From Locusta migratoria (Eukaryota; Arthropoda; Insecta; Orthoptera; Acrididae): a stretch of DNA of 64,000 bases. The notes below the pieces were generated by a model, which was not told where the DNA came from, made no database searches, and saw nothing but the letters and a program-made list of their open reading frames with translations. Shown here in pieces: positions 22,027-32,636 of this stretch; the stretch's first letter is position 1, and every line of letters begins with the position of its first letter. The translations under genes and the position numbers were made by a program. Location: NCBI GenBank assembly GCA_026315105.1, contig CM048745.1, positions 785,273,390 to 785,337,389 of the forward strand. The letters are read 5' to 3'.

Positions 22027-24076
22027 AACACGCAGACACTAATCATTTCTGTAGAACATACTATTGTACATGTCCTGTGAATATGAACTTCCTATCTCTA
22101 GCCTTTCAAGGTGTTTTTTTCTTTTTTAAATGTCATTGTGTTATGTACCCAAATCCTCTAGAAGGCCGTGAAGCTTGTGATGGAAATTTGCAAACACTCT
22201 CTAATGCCCTGTACTCATCTATACAACTATTGCATAGTATCATCAGTTTCTTTAAAGTCTAATATACTTTTTAAAGTGATTGTATACAATGGAGGGTCCT
22301 TAACATCATGTACTGCTCTACTGTGTACATATCAACTAAGTGCATAGTTAACTATTCTTCTTAATCTGAGCCATAGTTTTTACAAATTGAAGGACCTCTT
22401 TATTTACATTACTGCACACAGATATTTGTTGTAGAACTCGGACAACTGCCCTTTGGAAGAGGGGCACCAGGGAACAAACCGTACAATAACTGTCTAGTTC
22501 AGTGCCGAACACAGGGGTGTAGAAGGCCACTATGGACTGCATTGGGGTTGTTGACTGTTGCAGGGTATGGTGACGTCAAATCTCGCTGCTGTTTTGTGTT
22601 CCTCGGTCAAATGCAACTCAATGTGAAATAAAATGGACACTTTTTTATTATTAATAAATGGAATAAAAAAGTATGTTGTCAACTGAGCAAACTAGTTGTA
22701 TTAGTAAAAGGAATGTCCAGAAAACAACCCCCATTTACCCTACACGGAAACTTCAATTTAGAGATCAGCATTTACAAGTGGCTCAATAGGTTTATTTTCA
22801 ACGTACATCATTTTGAACATGTGTAATGTATTCTTCTCTCCGTCTCCGCCTACAATTTGTACCCCACACACTTCCTACTAATGCTAAATTGATGATTCCT
22901 TGTTGTTTCAGAATGTGGCGCAAAGACAAAGAAATGCAGTGTCCTACTGTGAGGAATAAAACAACAAGCTCCGTTAGTTTCTAGTTTTAAAGACACAGTC
23001 TTGATCACAAGAGATTTTTTTTTAATTTGAGAATTGGTTTCAGTGTGCTTGTGAGACCATCTTCAGGCCAACCATGGCAGCCAACTGTGGGCAGGTGAGG
23101 AACCGTTGGCCATGGAGGTCAATTGCAGTGTGTTTCAAACAGAGTTGTAATTGTATACAGATAAATACGTAACTACTGGAGAATAGGGCGAGGGAATAAG
23201 TGACACAAAGATTCTGTGGTAAAAATTTAATTTACTTCTGTTCTTGAAAACTAAAAGTAATTTTACATTTGCATGAGTAAACACAAGTAAGTCACTATCA
23301 ATCCAGACAGCATTGTGGAATGGGTATCATGCTTATTATAACTACCAAAAGTATACATGTTCTTCTTCACTCAGCATCGAGGTCTGTGATAGTGCCAGTG
23401 TGTCTGAATTCCATTCTTTTAGATATGCAATGGCAGTTACATAATTACAGTCCGAAAATGCTGTGGACTTACAGTATATGTTTTTAGCTTCTATATTCAT
23501 ATGATAGCAAAGTACTACAGCCACCATTTCAACTACTGCATGTACACACACGACACAATAGTCTTTATGTTTGATTGGCAAAGTTTTAATAACATCTAAA
23601 CTGATTTTTAACTTGTATTTCAAATTCCAGGTAGATCTTCAATTTCTTTTTCCAACCAGTAATATGACAGATACAGTGATGATATGTTCTGAAATTCCAG
23701 AATATATCTAATTTTACACCTATAAACTTCCTCGTCTATGGTTCCAAAAATCACCTCTGATTCTTCTGTGAAGTCTTCTAGGATCAGAAATTTAGGGAGT
23801 TTAATTTCACATCTTGTCTCTGGCAGGATACACATACTTAAAAGCATCCTGGGAGCATTTATCAGAGCAACGTTCTTCTGTCTCTTCTTGCTGAGAGCAG
23901 TCACTGAGTTTATTTCGACAAGGGATTTTTTTATTTAAAAAAACCTGAGATTTGCTATAATCAGCAAAGACACTAACACAAGGCTTCAGAACTATCACTT
24001 TAATAGACTTGTAGTCCCCATTTGGTACCACAACACCAGGTACACTGTAGTTCACCCGCCCGCCGCGACCGTGTGT
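22027..24076. other. Mostly non-coding, unassigned
   Basis: AT-rich DNA with short frames. Apart from the minus-strand frames at 23342-24145 I see no recognisable protein. A stretch near 23030-23070 (gagaattggtttcagtgtgc then gaccatcttcagg) resembles Penelope-like terminal repeats, but no partner arm was found. Confidence 0.4.
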
Positions 24077-24145
24077 CACTAGTGCGGGTGAGCTTAGTGA
24101 CACGCTAGGCAAGCGTCGTGCTGACGTCACAGTCACAACTCGCAA
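23342..24145 (-). other. Unrecognised overlapping minus-strand frames
   Basis: Three frames (23342-23623, 23620-23904, 23807-24145; 93, 94 and 112 residues) adjoin or overlap, as if one older coding sequence had been broken by frameshifts. Visible features are a Lys/Glu-rich segment ending CSQQEETEERCSDKCSQDAF and an aromatic stretch (SSLYLSYYWLEKE). I do not recognise the family, and chance open frames are possible. Confidence 0.25.
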
Positions 24146-24540
24146 ACAAACTCGACTGTGGTCACGACCGGTCGCTGTCGATCTTTGTAGCTATAGAACA
24201 AACGAGTCCTTATTTCGACACGCAGAAATTGTCTCCGGCCAATGTGATGCTGTATGTTTCTTAACCGGAGATTCGGACGTTACGCGCCCTCACGTACCAT
24301 AAAAAATTTCTGTTCAACCTATAGCTAACCTAAGGGATTCCACTTGTTCTTTCCATGTCAACAGAAGCCATCTTGATTTGCCTTATATCTCGCAGTAAGG
24401 TGTTTCAGGCTAACAGCGCATCAAAGATGTATAACAAAATAGTATCCGGATCAATTTGTTATAACAAAATTTAAATGATAACACACATTAACAAGAAAAC
24501 ACCTACTAAGGTCTACAATAGACGCTCATAATATGCAGGT

Positions 24541-24620
24541 GCCATAGCGTAGTGGAAAGAACAGTAGATCGTCGATTTGGAGGTAAGGGTTCAAATCTCT
24601 CCCACCGAACTTTTTTTTTA
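24541..24620 (+). repeat. tRNA-like sequence with T-tract
   Basis: ggtgccatagcgtagtgg supplies an A-box-like block and gggttcaaatctc a B-box, about 75 bases overall. The ends pair imperfectly (ggtgcca with tcccacc), and a run of nine T at 24611-24619 follows directly, as at RNA polymerase III terminators. It is most likely a tRNA-derived SINE head or tRNA pseudogene; the anticodon arm does not fold convincingly. Confidence 0.55.
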
Positions 24621-24640
24621 ACTTTTATTGTTTGTACCAT

Positions 24641-25007
24641 GAAGTAATTTATCCATTTCAGCAACCGTTAAGGTTATAAATTAATAAAATTCAGCAACCA
24701 GTTGCTTGTTATTATTTTAGACGACCGGTTTCGGGCGCTTGAGTGCCCTTCTTCTGGTCTATTTTAGTATTGTTGCTTAATGAATGTACATGCTATTAGG
24801 AGAATCAACAGTAAGTGCGGAGATTATGCAATGAATAACAATTAGTAGCTGATTGTTATTCATTGCATAATCTCTGCACTTAGTGTTGATTCTCCTAATA
24901 GCATTTACATACTAAAATAGACCAGAAGAAGGGCACTCAAGCGCCCGAAACCGGTCGTCCGAAATAAATAATCACAAGCAATTGGTTGTTGAATTTTATT
25001 AATTTAT
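24641..25007. mobile_element. Penelope-like palindromic repeat with 11-bp TSD
   Basis: Arms 24676-24838 and 24845-25007 are inverted copies with a few differences. Each contains gaccggtttcggg or its complement with the cttcttctggtc block that is frequent in Penelope-like terminal repeats. The whole is flanked by gtttgtaccat at 24630-24640 and again at 25008-25018, a perfect 11-bp duplication implying retrotransposition of this form. No open frame is present. Confidence 0.7.
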
Positions 25008-25109
25008 GTTTGTACCATATTGTAGTAGTTACTGATTCATAACATATAGTGGGAGTGTGTTACACAGTACTCGATGTTAATTGTAACAGAATGCTGTGTC
25101 AGGAATAGG

Positions 25110-25310
25110 GCCTCGGTGGAGTAGCCGAGCGGTCTAAAGCGTCTCGCTTCGGAGCGCGCGGTTGCTTGCCGTGGGGTTCGAGTCCTCCCTGGGGCATGGG
25201 TGCGTGTGTTTGTCCTTAGGTTAGTTTACCTAGGTTTAAGTAGTTTGTAAGCTACGGACTGATGACCACGCAGTTTGGTCCGATAGATTTACAAACATTT
25301 GAACTTTCAT
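25110..25310 (+). mobile_element. tRNA-derived SINE, family A
   Basis: The head gcctcggtggagtagccgag contains an A-box (tagccgagcgg) and is followed by a B-box (ggttcgagtcc). The tail ends agatttacaaacatttgaac. It is flanked by tcaggaatagg at 25099-25109 and 25311-25321, an 11-bp duplication. A 5'-truncated relative lies at 55428-55608. Confidence 0.9.
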
Positions 25311-25662
25311 TCAGGAATAGGTGTCATCGATTTGGAAATTTGTGTGTGATTAAAAAATGGAGAATGAAACTGCTGCAAGTGATAAGACTAGCAATGATAT
25401 TTCTATTTTTCCTTCACAAAAAATATTTTACCTTTGTTCCAAATATGTTGCGATTTCCGAGAAAATGGTAAGTGACAAACGTATGGGAAACGCTTAAATT
25501 GCTGGTAGGCCTAAATGAAATAAGTATCAGTAATATTCACATTATTTGCTAGTCAGAAACATTTTGCTGTTTATTTTCTAATGTCTCGTAATATTGCTTG
25601 TTTGCATACAGTATTTTGCTGCTTAGTTTCGAATGCGTGGAGATTTTCGAGAGTGTGGTTTT

Positions 25663-25855
25663 GTTCAAATGTTTCAAATGTTTGTTAAGCTTATGGGACT
25701 TAACTACGGGGTTATCAGTCCCTAAACTTACAAACTACTTATGAACTAAGGACGGCACAAATATCCATGCCCTAGGGGGGATTCGAACCCCAGACCGTAG
25801 TGGCCGTGCAGACCGTGACTGGAGCGCCTCAGTCCCCTCGGTCACCGCGGCCGGC
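25663..25855 (-). mobile_element. tRNA-derived SINE, family B
   Basis: A minus-strand copy of the same family as 21814-22014, with a B-box in the sequence gattcgaacccc (plus strand). It is flanked by a perfect 12-bp duplication gagtgtggtttt at 25651-25662 and 25856-25867. Confidence 0.9.
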
Positions 25856-26302
25856 GAGTGTGGTTTTATTGATATTCCTTACTTGTCACCAATATTTGGC
25901 AATTTATTTGTGAATATGTCATGATTATAGGGTATGTGGTTAACAGTGATCCAAAGAGTATAACTTTAATTTCTTTTGCAAATGTATAAAGCATACTCAG
26001 AACATAGTCGTCTGCTGGCATATGTTTGTCGATATTATGGCGTAGCTCACTGGCTGACAGCTAGTGAGTTCTCATTGGTCGGAGACAATTTCTGCGTGTC
26101 GAAATAAGGACTCGTGTCGACAGGTCGATGTATCGCATTCAGCTCCTGATGACGTCAGGCCGACGCTTGCCTAGCGTGTCACTAAGGTCCTTATTACACT
26201 AGGCAGCCAGGCTGCGCCGCCAGGAGGCAACAATCACTGTTTTCTTCACGCTATGGCAGTTATCGCCAGTCGAGCACTGTTTTATTCGTGCAGTGTGTAC
26301 GT

Positions 26303-26612
26303 CAGTGGCGTAACTAGGACTTGGCTTTGGTGGGGGGGGGGGGGGGGGATAGATCTGCTTGACGAGAAAAATTTTTGTCAGTTTCCAGACAAACTACCAT
26401 CTACTACTCCTGTTGAAGAAACTAATTCACTACCATTCAATGAAAGATTATGGTAAAACACCACAAGTTTTCAATCTTTACATTTACCAGATTGCTGTTA
26501 TACGATTTATTTTCTTTCTTTCTTTTCTTTTTTTTTTTTTTAATCGGGTTCTGGGGTGGGGGGGGGGGTTCTATCCCCCTCATCCCCCCCCCCCACCAAA
26601 GTTACGCCACTG
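26303..26612. mobile_element. Non-autonomous hAT MITE, perfect 8-bp TSD
   Basis: A 310-bp element beginning cagtggcgtaact and ending gttacgccactg, flanked on both sides by gtgtacgt (26295-26302 and 26613-26620). It has G-runs near one end and C-runs near the other. No transposase is encoded. Its termini differ at one position from those of the larger hAT at 1098-5171 (gtaact against gtagct), so the two may respond to related transposases. Confidence 0.92.
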
Positions 26613-26803
26613 GTGTACGTCAGTATGTCGCGTGAACTGCAGATTTCCACGGTGGAAATGACTGAAGGTGTAAACACGACTTAAGAACTTGAAGTTGGAA
26701 GAACCCCTGAGAGAGAGTCAGAAGTTACTGGAACAAAAGTGCAGACCGAAGATTTTATATACGCAATTGGACAACATTCCGCAATTTGGGACCCCAGTTC
26801 TGA

Positions 26804-26994
26804 TGTTCAAATTTTCAAATGTTTGTACAGCTTATGGGACTTAACTACGGGGTCATCGGTCTCTAAACTTACAAACTACTTACGAACTAGGACGGCACAA
26901 ATATCCATGCCCGAGGGGGATTCGAACCCCCGACCGTAGTGGCCGTGCAGACCGTGACTGAAGCGCCTCAGTCCCCTCGGCCACCGCGGCCGGC
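26804..26994 (-). mobile_element. tRNA-derived SINE, family B
   Basis: The third minus-strand copy of this family, inserted within the Harbinger element. It is flanked by ccagttctga at 26794-26803 and 26995-27004, a 10-bp duplication. The plus strand shows gattcgaacccccgaccg and ends ccaccgcggccggc, as in the other two copies. Confidence 0.9.
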
Positions 26995-27256
26995 CCAGTT
27001 CTGAAGCTTACAGTAATAAGTAAATGAAATTAAATGCTTGGAATGAAATTATTTGCAGATTCGTACCTGATTTTGAACAGCGGTTTGTTCTTATCAACGG
27101 TTTTAGTCATAATTTGAATCAATTTTCTTCTGACATAAGTGGATAAAAATATTGAAGTAAACTATTCATATTTTTTAAATTTAAACTATTTAAAAAAGTA
27201 ATTAATATTTCCTACAGCAAAAAGTTAATGACTTACAATACAATTTGTTGGTTTAC

Positions 27257-27556
27257 TCACCTCAAAGTGATTACGAGCTTTTCTTCTGGTGAGATACACT
27301 TTCTCATCCGCAAATCCTTCCCGGTAATATCAACTTGTATTAGCGACATTAATTCAAAGAGAGATAATTTAGACATCCTCAAGTAATTGAAAAACTTGTT
27401 TTCGTCCGAACACAGTTCATCAAAAACAGTATAGTACAATCCTTTAGAGTCCCTCAATGATAGCATAGGGTGCACATGCATCATTCTCTTCCTTCGCCGT
27501 CTCTTTTTCATTAAAAGTACAAGGAGGAGCATGTGTGTATATTTGTTGTTGGACAT
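27257..27556 (-). pseudogene. PIF/Harbinger transposase N-terminal fragment
   Basis: A 99-residue frame contains a basic run (KKRRRRKRMMHVHPML), then LRDSKGLYYTVFDELCSDEN, KFFNYLRMSKLSLFELMSLI and DITGKDLRMRKCISPEEKLV. HARBI1-like Harbinger transposases begin this way: R----G-----L--EL---D---F---LRM, then a TxIRxxI-PEEKL block. Only the DNA-binding N-terminal third survives. The DDE nuclease domain would lie to the left, where a SINE and a MITE now sit, and was not found. Confidence 0.8.
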
Positions 27557-27759
27557 GTTCCTTCGTCACCACTGCACAGCTGACTGGCGGCGCAGCCTGG
27601 CTGCCCAGTGTAATAGGCTCCGCATGACTCAATGCCCCACCATGGCCCTCCGCCGCCTGTGGCTGCTGGCCTGGTCGCGGGGAACGGCAACCAGTCGGCA
27701 GCCAAAAGCCAAACTATGGTTGCGCGACCGGCTGCCCTGGTGTAATAGCAACACCACCT

Positions 27760-27893
27760 AGAGAAAAGGCCTTACGTCACACTTAGAGGCCACGGCCGCC
27801 ACCTCACTGGCTGGCCGCTGGGGCACGCCCACCGCCGCGCAGCGGCCAGCCAGTCAGATGGCGGCCGCGGCCTCTAAGTGTGACGTAGGCACG
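27760..27893. repeat. Short inverted-repeat MITE-like block
   Basis: Plus-strand ccttacgtcacacttagagg and the following ggccgcc, ctggctggccgctg pair with cagcggccagccagtcag, ggcggccgcggcctctaagt and gtgacgtagg. The arms are about 55 bp and separated by about 20 bp. It is very GC-rich with no open frame, and resembles a small terminal-inverted-repeat element within the Harbinger right end. Confidence 0.7.
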
Positions 27894-28047
27894 GCCTGTT
27901 GTACGGCCTTGTTTTCTAGGTGGCGTTGGTAATAGGCACCCGTAACCCGGAATGCCCCACGACGAGCGACGCAACTGGCCGCGCGACTGGCTGCGCAGCC
28001 TGGCTGCCTAGTGTAATAAGGCCCTAAGCTCACCCTACTAGTGCCCC

Positions 28048-28432
28048 ACACAACAGACAAATATATACAGACGGGAAACCTCTGTAAGGGCCCGGGCGGC
28101 GCTCCAAGGTGCGGGGAGGGAGGTTTTCCAGCAGTTCCGTAAGATGTACCATGATGGCGCTGCGGTCAGAAGCAGCTCTTTAAACTGGCCAGAGCAGGCG
28201 GCAGGTAGCGGCTGCCCCCACCATCACCACCTCCCCTCACGCGCTGGCACGCCGGACACAGCCGTGGCCTCGTGGCAGGCGGCACAAGCTCTCCCCTCAT
28301 ACTCCCCTTCACGCTACCCTCTGACGTGCGAGAGGCACCCTAAGGCAGCGAACTGCCTGACACCTGCTAGCATCTTACGGAACTACGAGTGGAGCGTAGG
28401 ACAGTGGTTTAGGGTGGGCTGCTTCTCTGTAT
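28048..28432 (+). repeat. Dispersed 370-bp repeat, copy 2
   Basis: The second copy of the repeat at 17672-18042. The internal inverted pair agttccgtaagatg/catcttacggaact is conserved here (28133-28146 and 28370-28383). It begins directly after the outer CACTA-like element end at 28043. Confidence 0.8.
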
Positions 28433-30399
28433 ATCCGCCCACACGCCGTTGCACACAGTGACCAGGGCAGGGGTGCGGCAAAGGCCGCCCACGAGCGGCG
28501 GTGCGGGAACGACGAAGGCGCCAGTGGGGTGGTTTTTGGCCATGCCACTCCCACTACAAGCTGTGATCACCAGAGGCATTTCTATAATGCACACCAGTAG
28601 ACAGGATAGGTACCTTCTGGCAGATTTCAAGTTCACCAATATTATATTACAATTGCTGTAAGGCCAATTCCAGGAATGCTGATTCATCAGGGTCACTAGT
28701 CTCTGCATGTCAAAGGGAGGGGAGGCAATGGGTACCAGATTACACAATTTCACTATGTCCAATCAGAGCACTCTGACAAGGTCATAGGTGTTAATATTAC
28801 AGCTCTACATGTCAAGGGGAGGGTACTCCCAAAAATATACCAGTGCAGTATGTCCAATCAGAGCACAATGAGAAAGCCAAAGATGCCATATTACTTCTTT
28901 ATCAACATACAGGCCTCTCACCCTCCCGCAAATGTGCATATTTTGCATCTGTGATTGCATTCCGGACCACCAAAAATTCGTTTATGGCTGGGAACACATG
29001 CTCTCAGCCACCAAACCACAGTCTCTGTGGCTGCCCAAATAATTCTTTCTTATTTTATTTTATTTTTTATTGAATTTTACTCTCCTGATGGGTCAGTTTG
29101 GCAGTGGCCTGAGTGCTGGCCTATAGCTGAGCGATACAAATATGCTTGACAATTACATGTTAATACAATGAATGTGATAAAAATGATGCTTTTAAAACCA
29201 TTTATTTGTGTCAATTGGTGAGCATTAAAATGACATTGGAAGAATAAAAGCACAGATAATCAGAATAAAAGGCCATCATGGTAGCTAAAAGACATTGATG
29301 GTAAAACAGAACAAGAACTTGTCACAAAGAGGATCATCTTGTTGCTGTTCAAGGTAATCCAGTAACTCATCAGCCCATTGAAGTGCTGACACATGACTGA
29401 TGACTGTTTCCACATTAGTTCATTCTCTGCTATAGTTACTGCTGGTGTGTATTTACTGATTCGTTTTAATCCTGGTGGGCGAGAAGGTATGTTGGTGGCG
29501 AAAATGGGATTTCCCAGATTAGGTCACCGGTAGCTGCAGGCACTCTGAGAATTTGCTGCCTGGCCAGTCGGAGTAGTCCTTCCAGTGCTGCATGAGGTTT
29601 TGTTTTGGCGTAAATAAAAAAAAGAGCTAAATTACGTCTGGGTCGTTCAGTTCTTACAAACATGAAGTAGTCTACTGTAATTAGCAAAATTGCAATCATA
29701 TACAGTACATATTGCACTGTACTGCATTTACTCTTAAAATGTTTATGAAAAAAATAAAAATTGAACATGGTCTGTCGATTAAAAAGTAGCGCTTTAGGGA
29801 TTAACAAACTTTTGACACAGCCTGTAGCAAGCTCTACTGGCGTGCGACAGTGGGAAGGGTCGGGACTCCCGTGTTCGCTCGTCAGGTCGTCGTCACACTA
29901 CATGAACTCTATCTTTTGCATCAAAAACTGTAGTACAGAAATCAGTGTTCGAGCAGCCCATAAATTACTACACTCGTATTGTAACCCAAAATTACATCTG
30001 AGAGAGAACCCATATACAGTCAAAAGTAAATTTATTAATATAATAGTAATAAATGTAAAGCAGTCAACAATCCGAAGATTGGTTTGAACACCACAATGCT
30101 TTACTAGGCATGGTCCTGTCTGGAGGTGGTATGCCGTTGCCTTCCTCCGACCTACAGTTTAACGTGGGTTCCAAACCACAGTGCTACTCAGTATTTTTCA
30201 CATGAGCAATACTGCCAGAGGTGAAAGAACCGGAAAGTGACAGATAAAAACCCCAGTAATAATAGTAATAATAATAATAAATAAAATAAAAAATCTGCAA
30301 AACGATTAATCCATTCACGGATAATCTGAAAAACGATTAATCCATTCGCGGATAATCGAGAGTTTACCGTACATAACACTTGTTCTGCTGAGGACAACG
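28433..30399. other. Unassigned, non-coding
   Basis: No gene recognised. A local direct repeat of about 30 bp (tatgtccaatcagagcac at 28753 and 28849) is present. A sequence near 30070-30170 (ggtttgaacaccacaatgct, then ggtggtatgccgttgccttc) looks like a conserved dispersed repeat, and there is an imperfect TAA microsatellite at 30255-30295. The frame at 29466-29807 (minus) is not recognised. Confidence 0.4.
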
Positions 30400-30535
30400 G
30401 TTATAAAGGCAGGTTGTAGAGTGTGTGGAGGTGGAGGGAGTGACAGATTTGATGGTAAAGGCGCAGCAGAGGCCTAGGGTTCTAGAGAATGGGAGAGACC
30501 ATAGGGCGACATAAATCTATCTTTTGGGTGTCATA
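30400..30535 (-). repeat. 3' remnant of the minus-strand Jockey-group LINE
   Basis: Plus-strand gtgtggaggtggagggag, ggcgcagcagaggcc and gagaatgggagagacca align in order with the 3' part of the related copy at 48110-48220. The host LINE's end was therefore separated from its body at 35170 by the LOA insertion. Similarity is moderate. Confidence 0.55.
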
Positions 30536-30913
30536 AAGGGTAACAACCTCTCCGGGGGACACCACCTTGACGATGCACTGTCCGTGCGGGTGGAGAGGCT
30601 TGCGTATCCGCGTGAAGCAGAGGGCTATACCGAAGGCCTACTGCCGGAAAGGCCTCAGCTGATGTTGCTGATGGATCAGACTAAGAGTGTCCCACAACTT
30701 CCCGTCTTCCTTATCCTCTCCCAGTCCTTTCCCAATTCCTTTCCCAACCCAAGGTGTGATGCGATCCGTGCCAAGGGGTGCGTGGCACATGGGTGGATGT
30801 GTCTCGAACGGAGCCTCAGGGATACCGGGCGACCTCCCTGAGTACGTAGCCTTGCACCACGTGGGGTTATCGTGGTGTGGACCATATAAATCCCCAAATC
30901 TCGTGGGACTAAG

Positions 30914-31893
30914 ATGAACACGGAGAAAGAAAGTATTTTAAAAGAATCTGAGGGGCAATCTGAGACCTCAGATACTCAGACATCGGGATCAGGACCGATG
31001 GAGTGCACTCCTACTTCTGAATCAGGGTCTAGACCTGAGCAAGAAGTGGGAACCGTAACAGAGAAGTTGGACCAGATTAGGATTAAGGCCTTGTCTGGAG
31101 CTCAGAGGAGGAAACTTCTCAAGGAACAGAAGCAAAAGGAAGGAAAAGAATGGCTTCCTAAGCATAAGTGGAGGGAATCAAAAGGGCTTGAGCCCAAGAC
31201 CCCCAAAAAGAAACTGCCTCAGGATGAAGGGGATACACAGACCCCTTCGACGTCAAAGACAGGTGGCAAGAGGGTTAGGGAGGAATCTAAGACTCCCTCC
31301 TCTCTTGACAAACGTGATCCTAAAAGGCTGAGGCAGGAAATAGGGAAACAGACCTATAGTACTGCAGTCTCGGTCTTTAGAATGGCGGTTGTCCAAGAAG
31401 GATACCCACTGGTGGGCATCACCTCGCAGCAGGAGCAGCTCGTGCAGATGGCCCTCTTTGAAGAGATTGGGGGAGACGCTGGTCCAGGACCCAAATTCAG
31501 GAGGGTCTATTTAGATCGCGGTGCCCTCATTTTTGTCTGCGAGGGGAGCACTCAGCAGAATGGCTTAAGGAAAAGGTGCCCATGATATCCCCGAGGGAGG
31601 ACGCGAAGCTGCTGGTCAAGACAGCAACTGAACTCCTGAAGACCGCAAAGGTATCAATATGGGTACCAAAGATCCTTAAGTATGTCCCTCCAAAGACCCT
31701 GTTCGAGAAAATAAGGGTCCAGAACCCAAAAGTCTCGACAGAGGATTGGAGGGTAATTAACCAAAAGGTCGTTCCAGAAGGACGAACCCTGGTGGTGGAG
31801 GTCGGAGAGAAGTCCCTGAAGGCAATGAGAGCAAGGCCTGAAACTGTTTTTAGGGTTCTCGCAGGTCGCCGTCAGGGTAATCAAAGACCTTAA
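30914..31893 (+). pseudogene. LOA ORF1 (gag-like), one frameshift
   Basis: The first frame (30914-31585, 223 residues) starts at the first ATG after the 5' UTR. It is rich in charged residues and short repeats of KE/EK (LLKEQKQKEGKEWLPKHKW). The homologous continuation is the 31576-31893 frame: EWLKEKVPMISPREDAKLL can be read through in the second frame, placing a one-base shift near 31550. The second part has a VSIWVPKI---PPKTLFE block typical of LOA/R1-type ORF1 C-termini. LINE ORF1 proteins bind element RNA in cytoplasmic particles. There is no clear CCHC knuckle. Confidence 0.7.
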
Positions 31894-31901
31894 AGGCAAT
31901 A

Positions 31902-32636
31902 ATGGCAGCAAGATGGGAACTGGAAGTGCTGCTGATAAACCTGCAGCACAGTAAAGGGGCCACTGCTGCCCTGAGCCGTCGCCTGGGGAGACAGGAGGTG
32001 GACGTGGCCCTGATACAAGAACTCTGTTTATACAAAGGGGGTGTATCAGGCCTCGGTGGTACTGGAGGTAAGCTGATTTATGCTAGAAATCTAAAACACT
32101 CCAGAAAATGCATTTATGTTAGAAATGGAATACCTTTCATACCAATGACGGATTTTTATTCCAGGGACTTGGTGACCATCAGGATGCAGCAACGTGAGGA
32201 AGGCATCAAGAAGGAAATTGTTTTGGCCTTGGCATACCTTCCTTATGAAGACAGCTCTCCTCCTCCTTTGGAAATGAGGAGACTGACGGAAACCTGCCAC
32301 CGGCAAGGTGACGAACTGTTGGTGGGATGTGATGCCAATGCCCACAATCTATCATGGGGCAGCAAGGACACCAACAGTAGAGGTGAGCACCTTCTTGAAT
32401 TTCTCCTATCTAACAACTTGGAGATCCTGAATAGGGGTGATGGACCTACATTCAGGAATAGTAGAAGGGAAGAAGTAATTGACATAACTTTTGGTTCCAT
32501 GATGATGGGAAGCTACGTCAAACAGTGGCAGGTGGTCCTGGAGCCATCCTCATCAGATCACATGTATATTAAGTTCCAGGTTGAAATAGGAACCAGACAG
32601 ACCATGGCCTATAGGAATCCCAGGAAAACGGACTGA
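31902..32636 (+). pseudogene. LOA ORF2 endonuclease domain
   Basis: The ATG lies 8 bases after the ORF1 stop. Motifs in order are LLINLQHSKGATAALSRRLG, DVALIQELCLYKGGV (catalytic Glu), YVRNGIPFIPMTDFYSRDLV, LLVGCDANAHNLSWGSKDTN (Asp/Asn site) and EVIDITFGS, then SSSDHMYIKFQVE (Asp-His site). The domain reads open for 244 residues to a TGA at 32634-32636. The following linker (32637-33062) is in the same frame, so this is a premature stop in ORF2 rather than an ORF end. Confidence 0.88.

Larger units (their letters stand above)
26186..28024 (-). mobile_element. PIF/Harbinger transposon with TAA target duplication
   Basis: The left end ggtccttattacactaggca and right end tgcctagtgtaataaggccc are inverted repeats extending through gcagccaggctgcg. 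TAA flanks both sides (26183-26185 and 28025-28027), the 3-bp duplication of PIF/Harbinger. The minus-strand frame at 27257-27556 is a Harbinger transposase start. Inside lie a hAT MITE, a SINE, and a second copy of the terminal motif at 27578-27612 with an inverted-repeat MITE beyond it. It interrupts the right inverted repeat of the element at 24077-28043. Confidence 0.8.
24077..28043. mobile_element. Inverted-repeat element with CACTA-like ends, host of nested insertions
   Basis: The left arm cactagtgcgggtgagctta (24077 on), followed by gtgacacgctaggcaagcg, is matched inverted on the right in two pieces. The piece cgcttgcctagcgtgtcact ends at 26183, and taagctcaccctactagtg ends at 28043. 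A PIF/Harbinger element sits exactly between the pieces. Deeper in, cgagtccttatttcgacacg and the following cagaaattgtctcc near 24203-24235 pair with 26078-26118. Ends beginning CACTAG suggest a CACTA/EnSpm-type transposon, but no transposase or clear target duplication was seen, so the class is a hypothesis. Confidence 0.55.

Noticed and set aside
24541..24620. Functional tRNA gene with T-run terminator
   Set aside because: Acceptor pairing is only partial and no proper anticodon arm can be formed.
21802..26994. CRISPR-like array from repeated SINE sequences
   Set aside because: Repeats are about 200 bp, irregularly spaced, tRNA-derived and flanked by individual target duplications.
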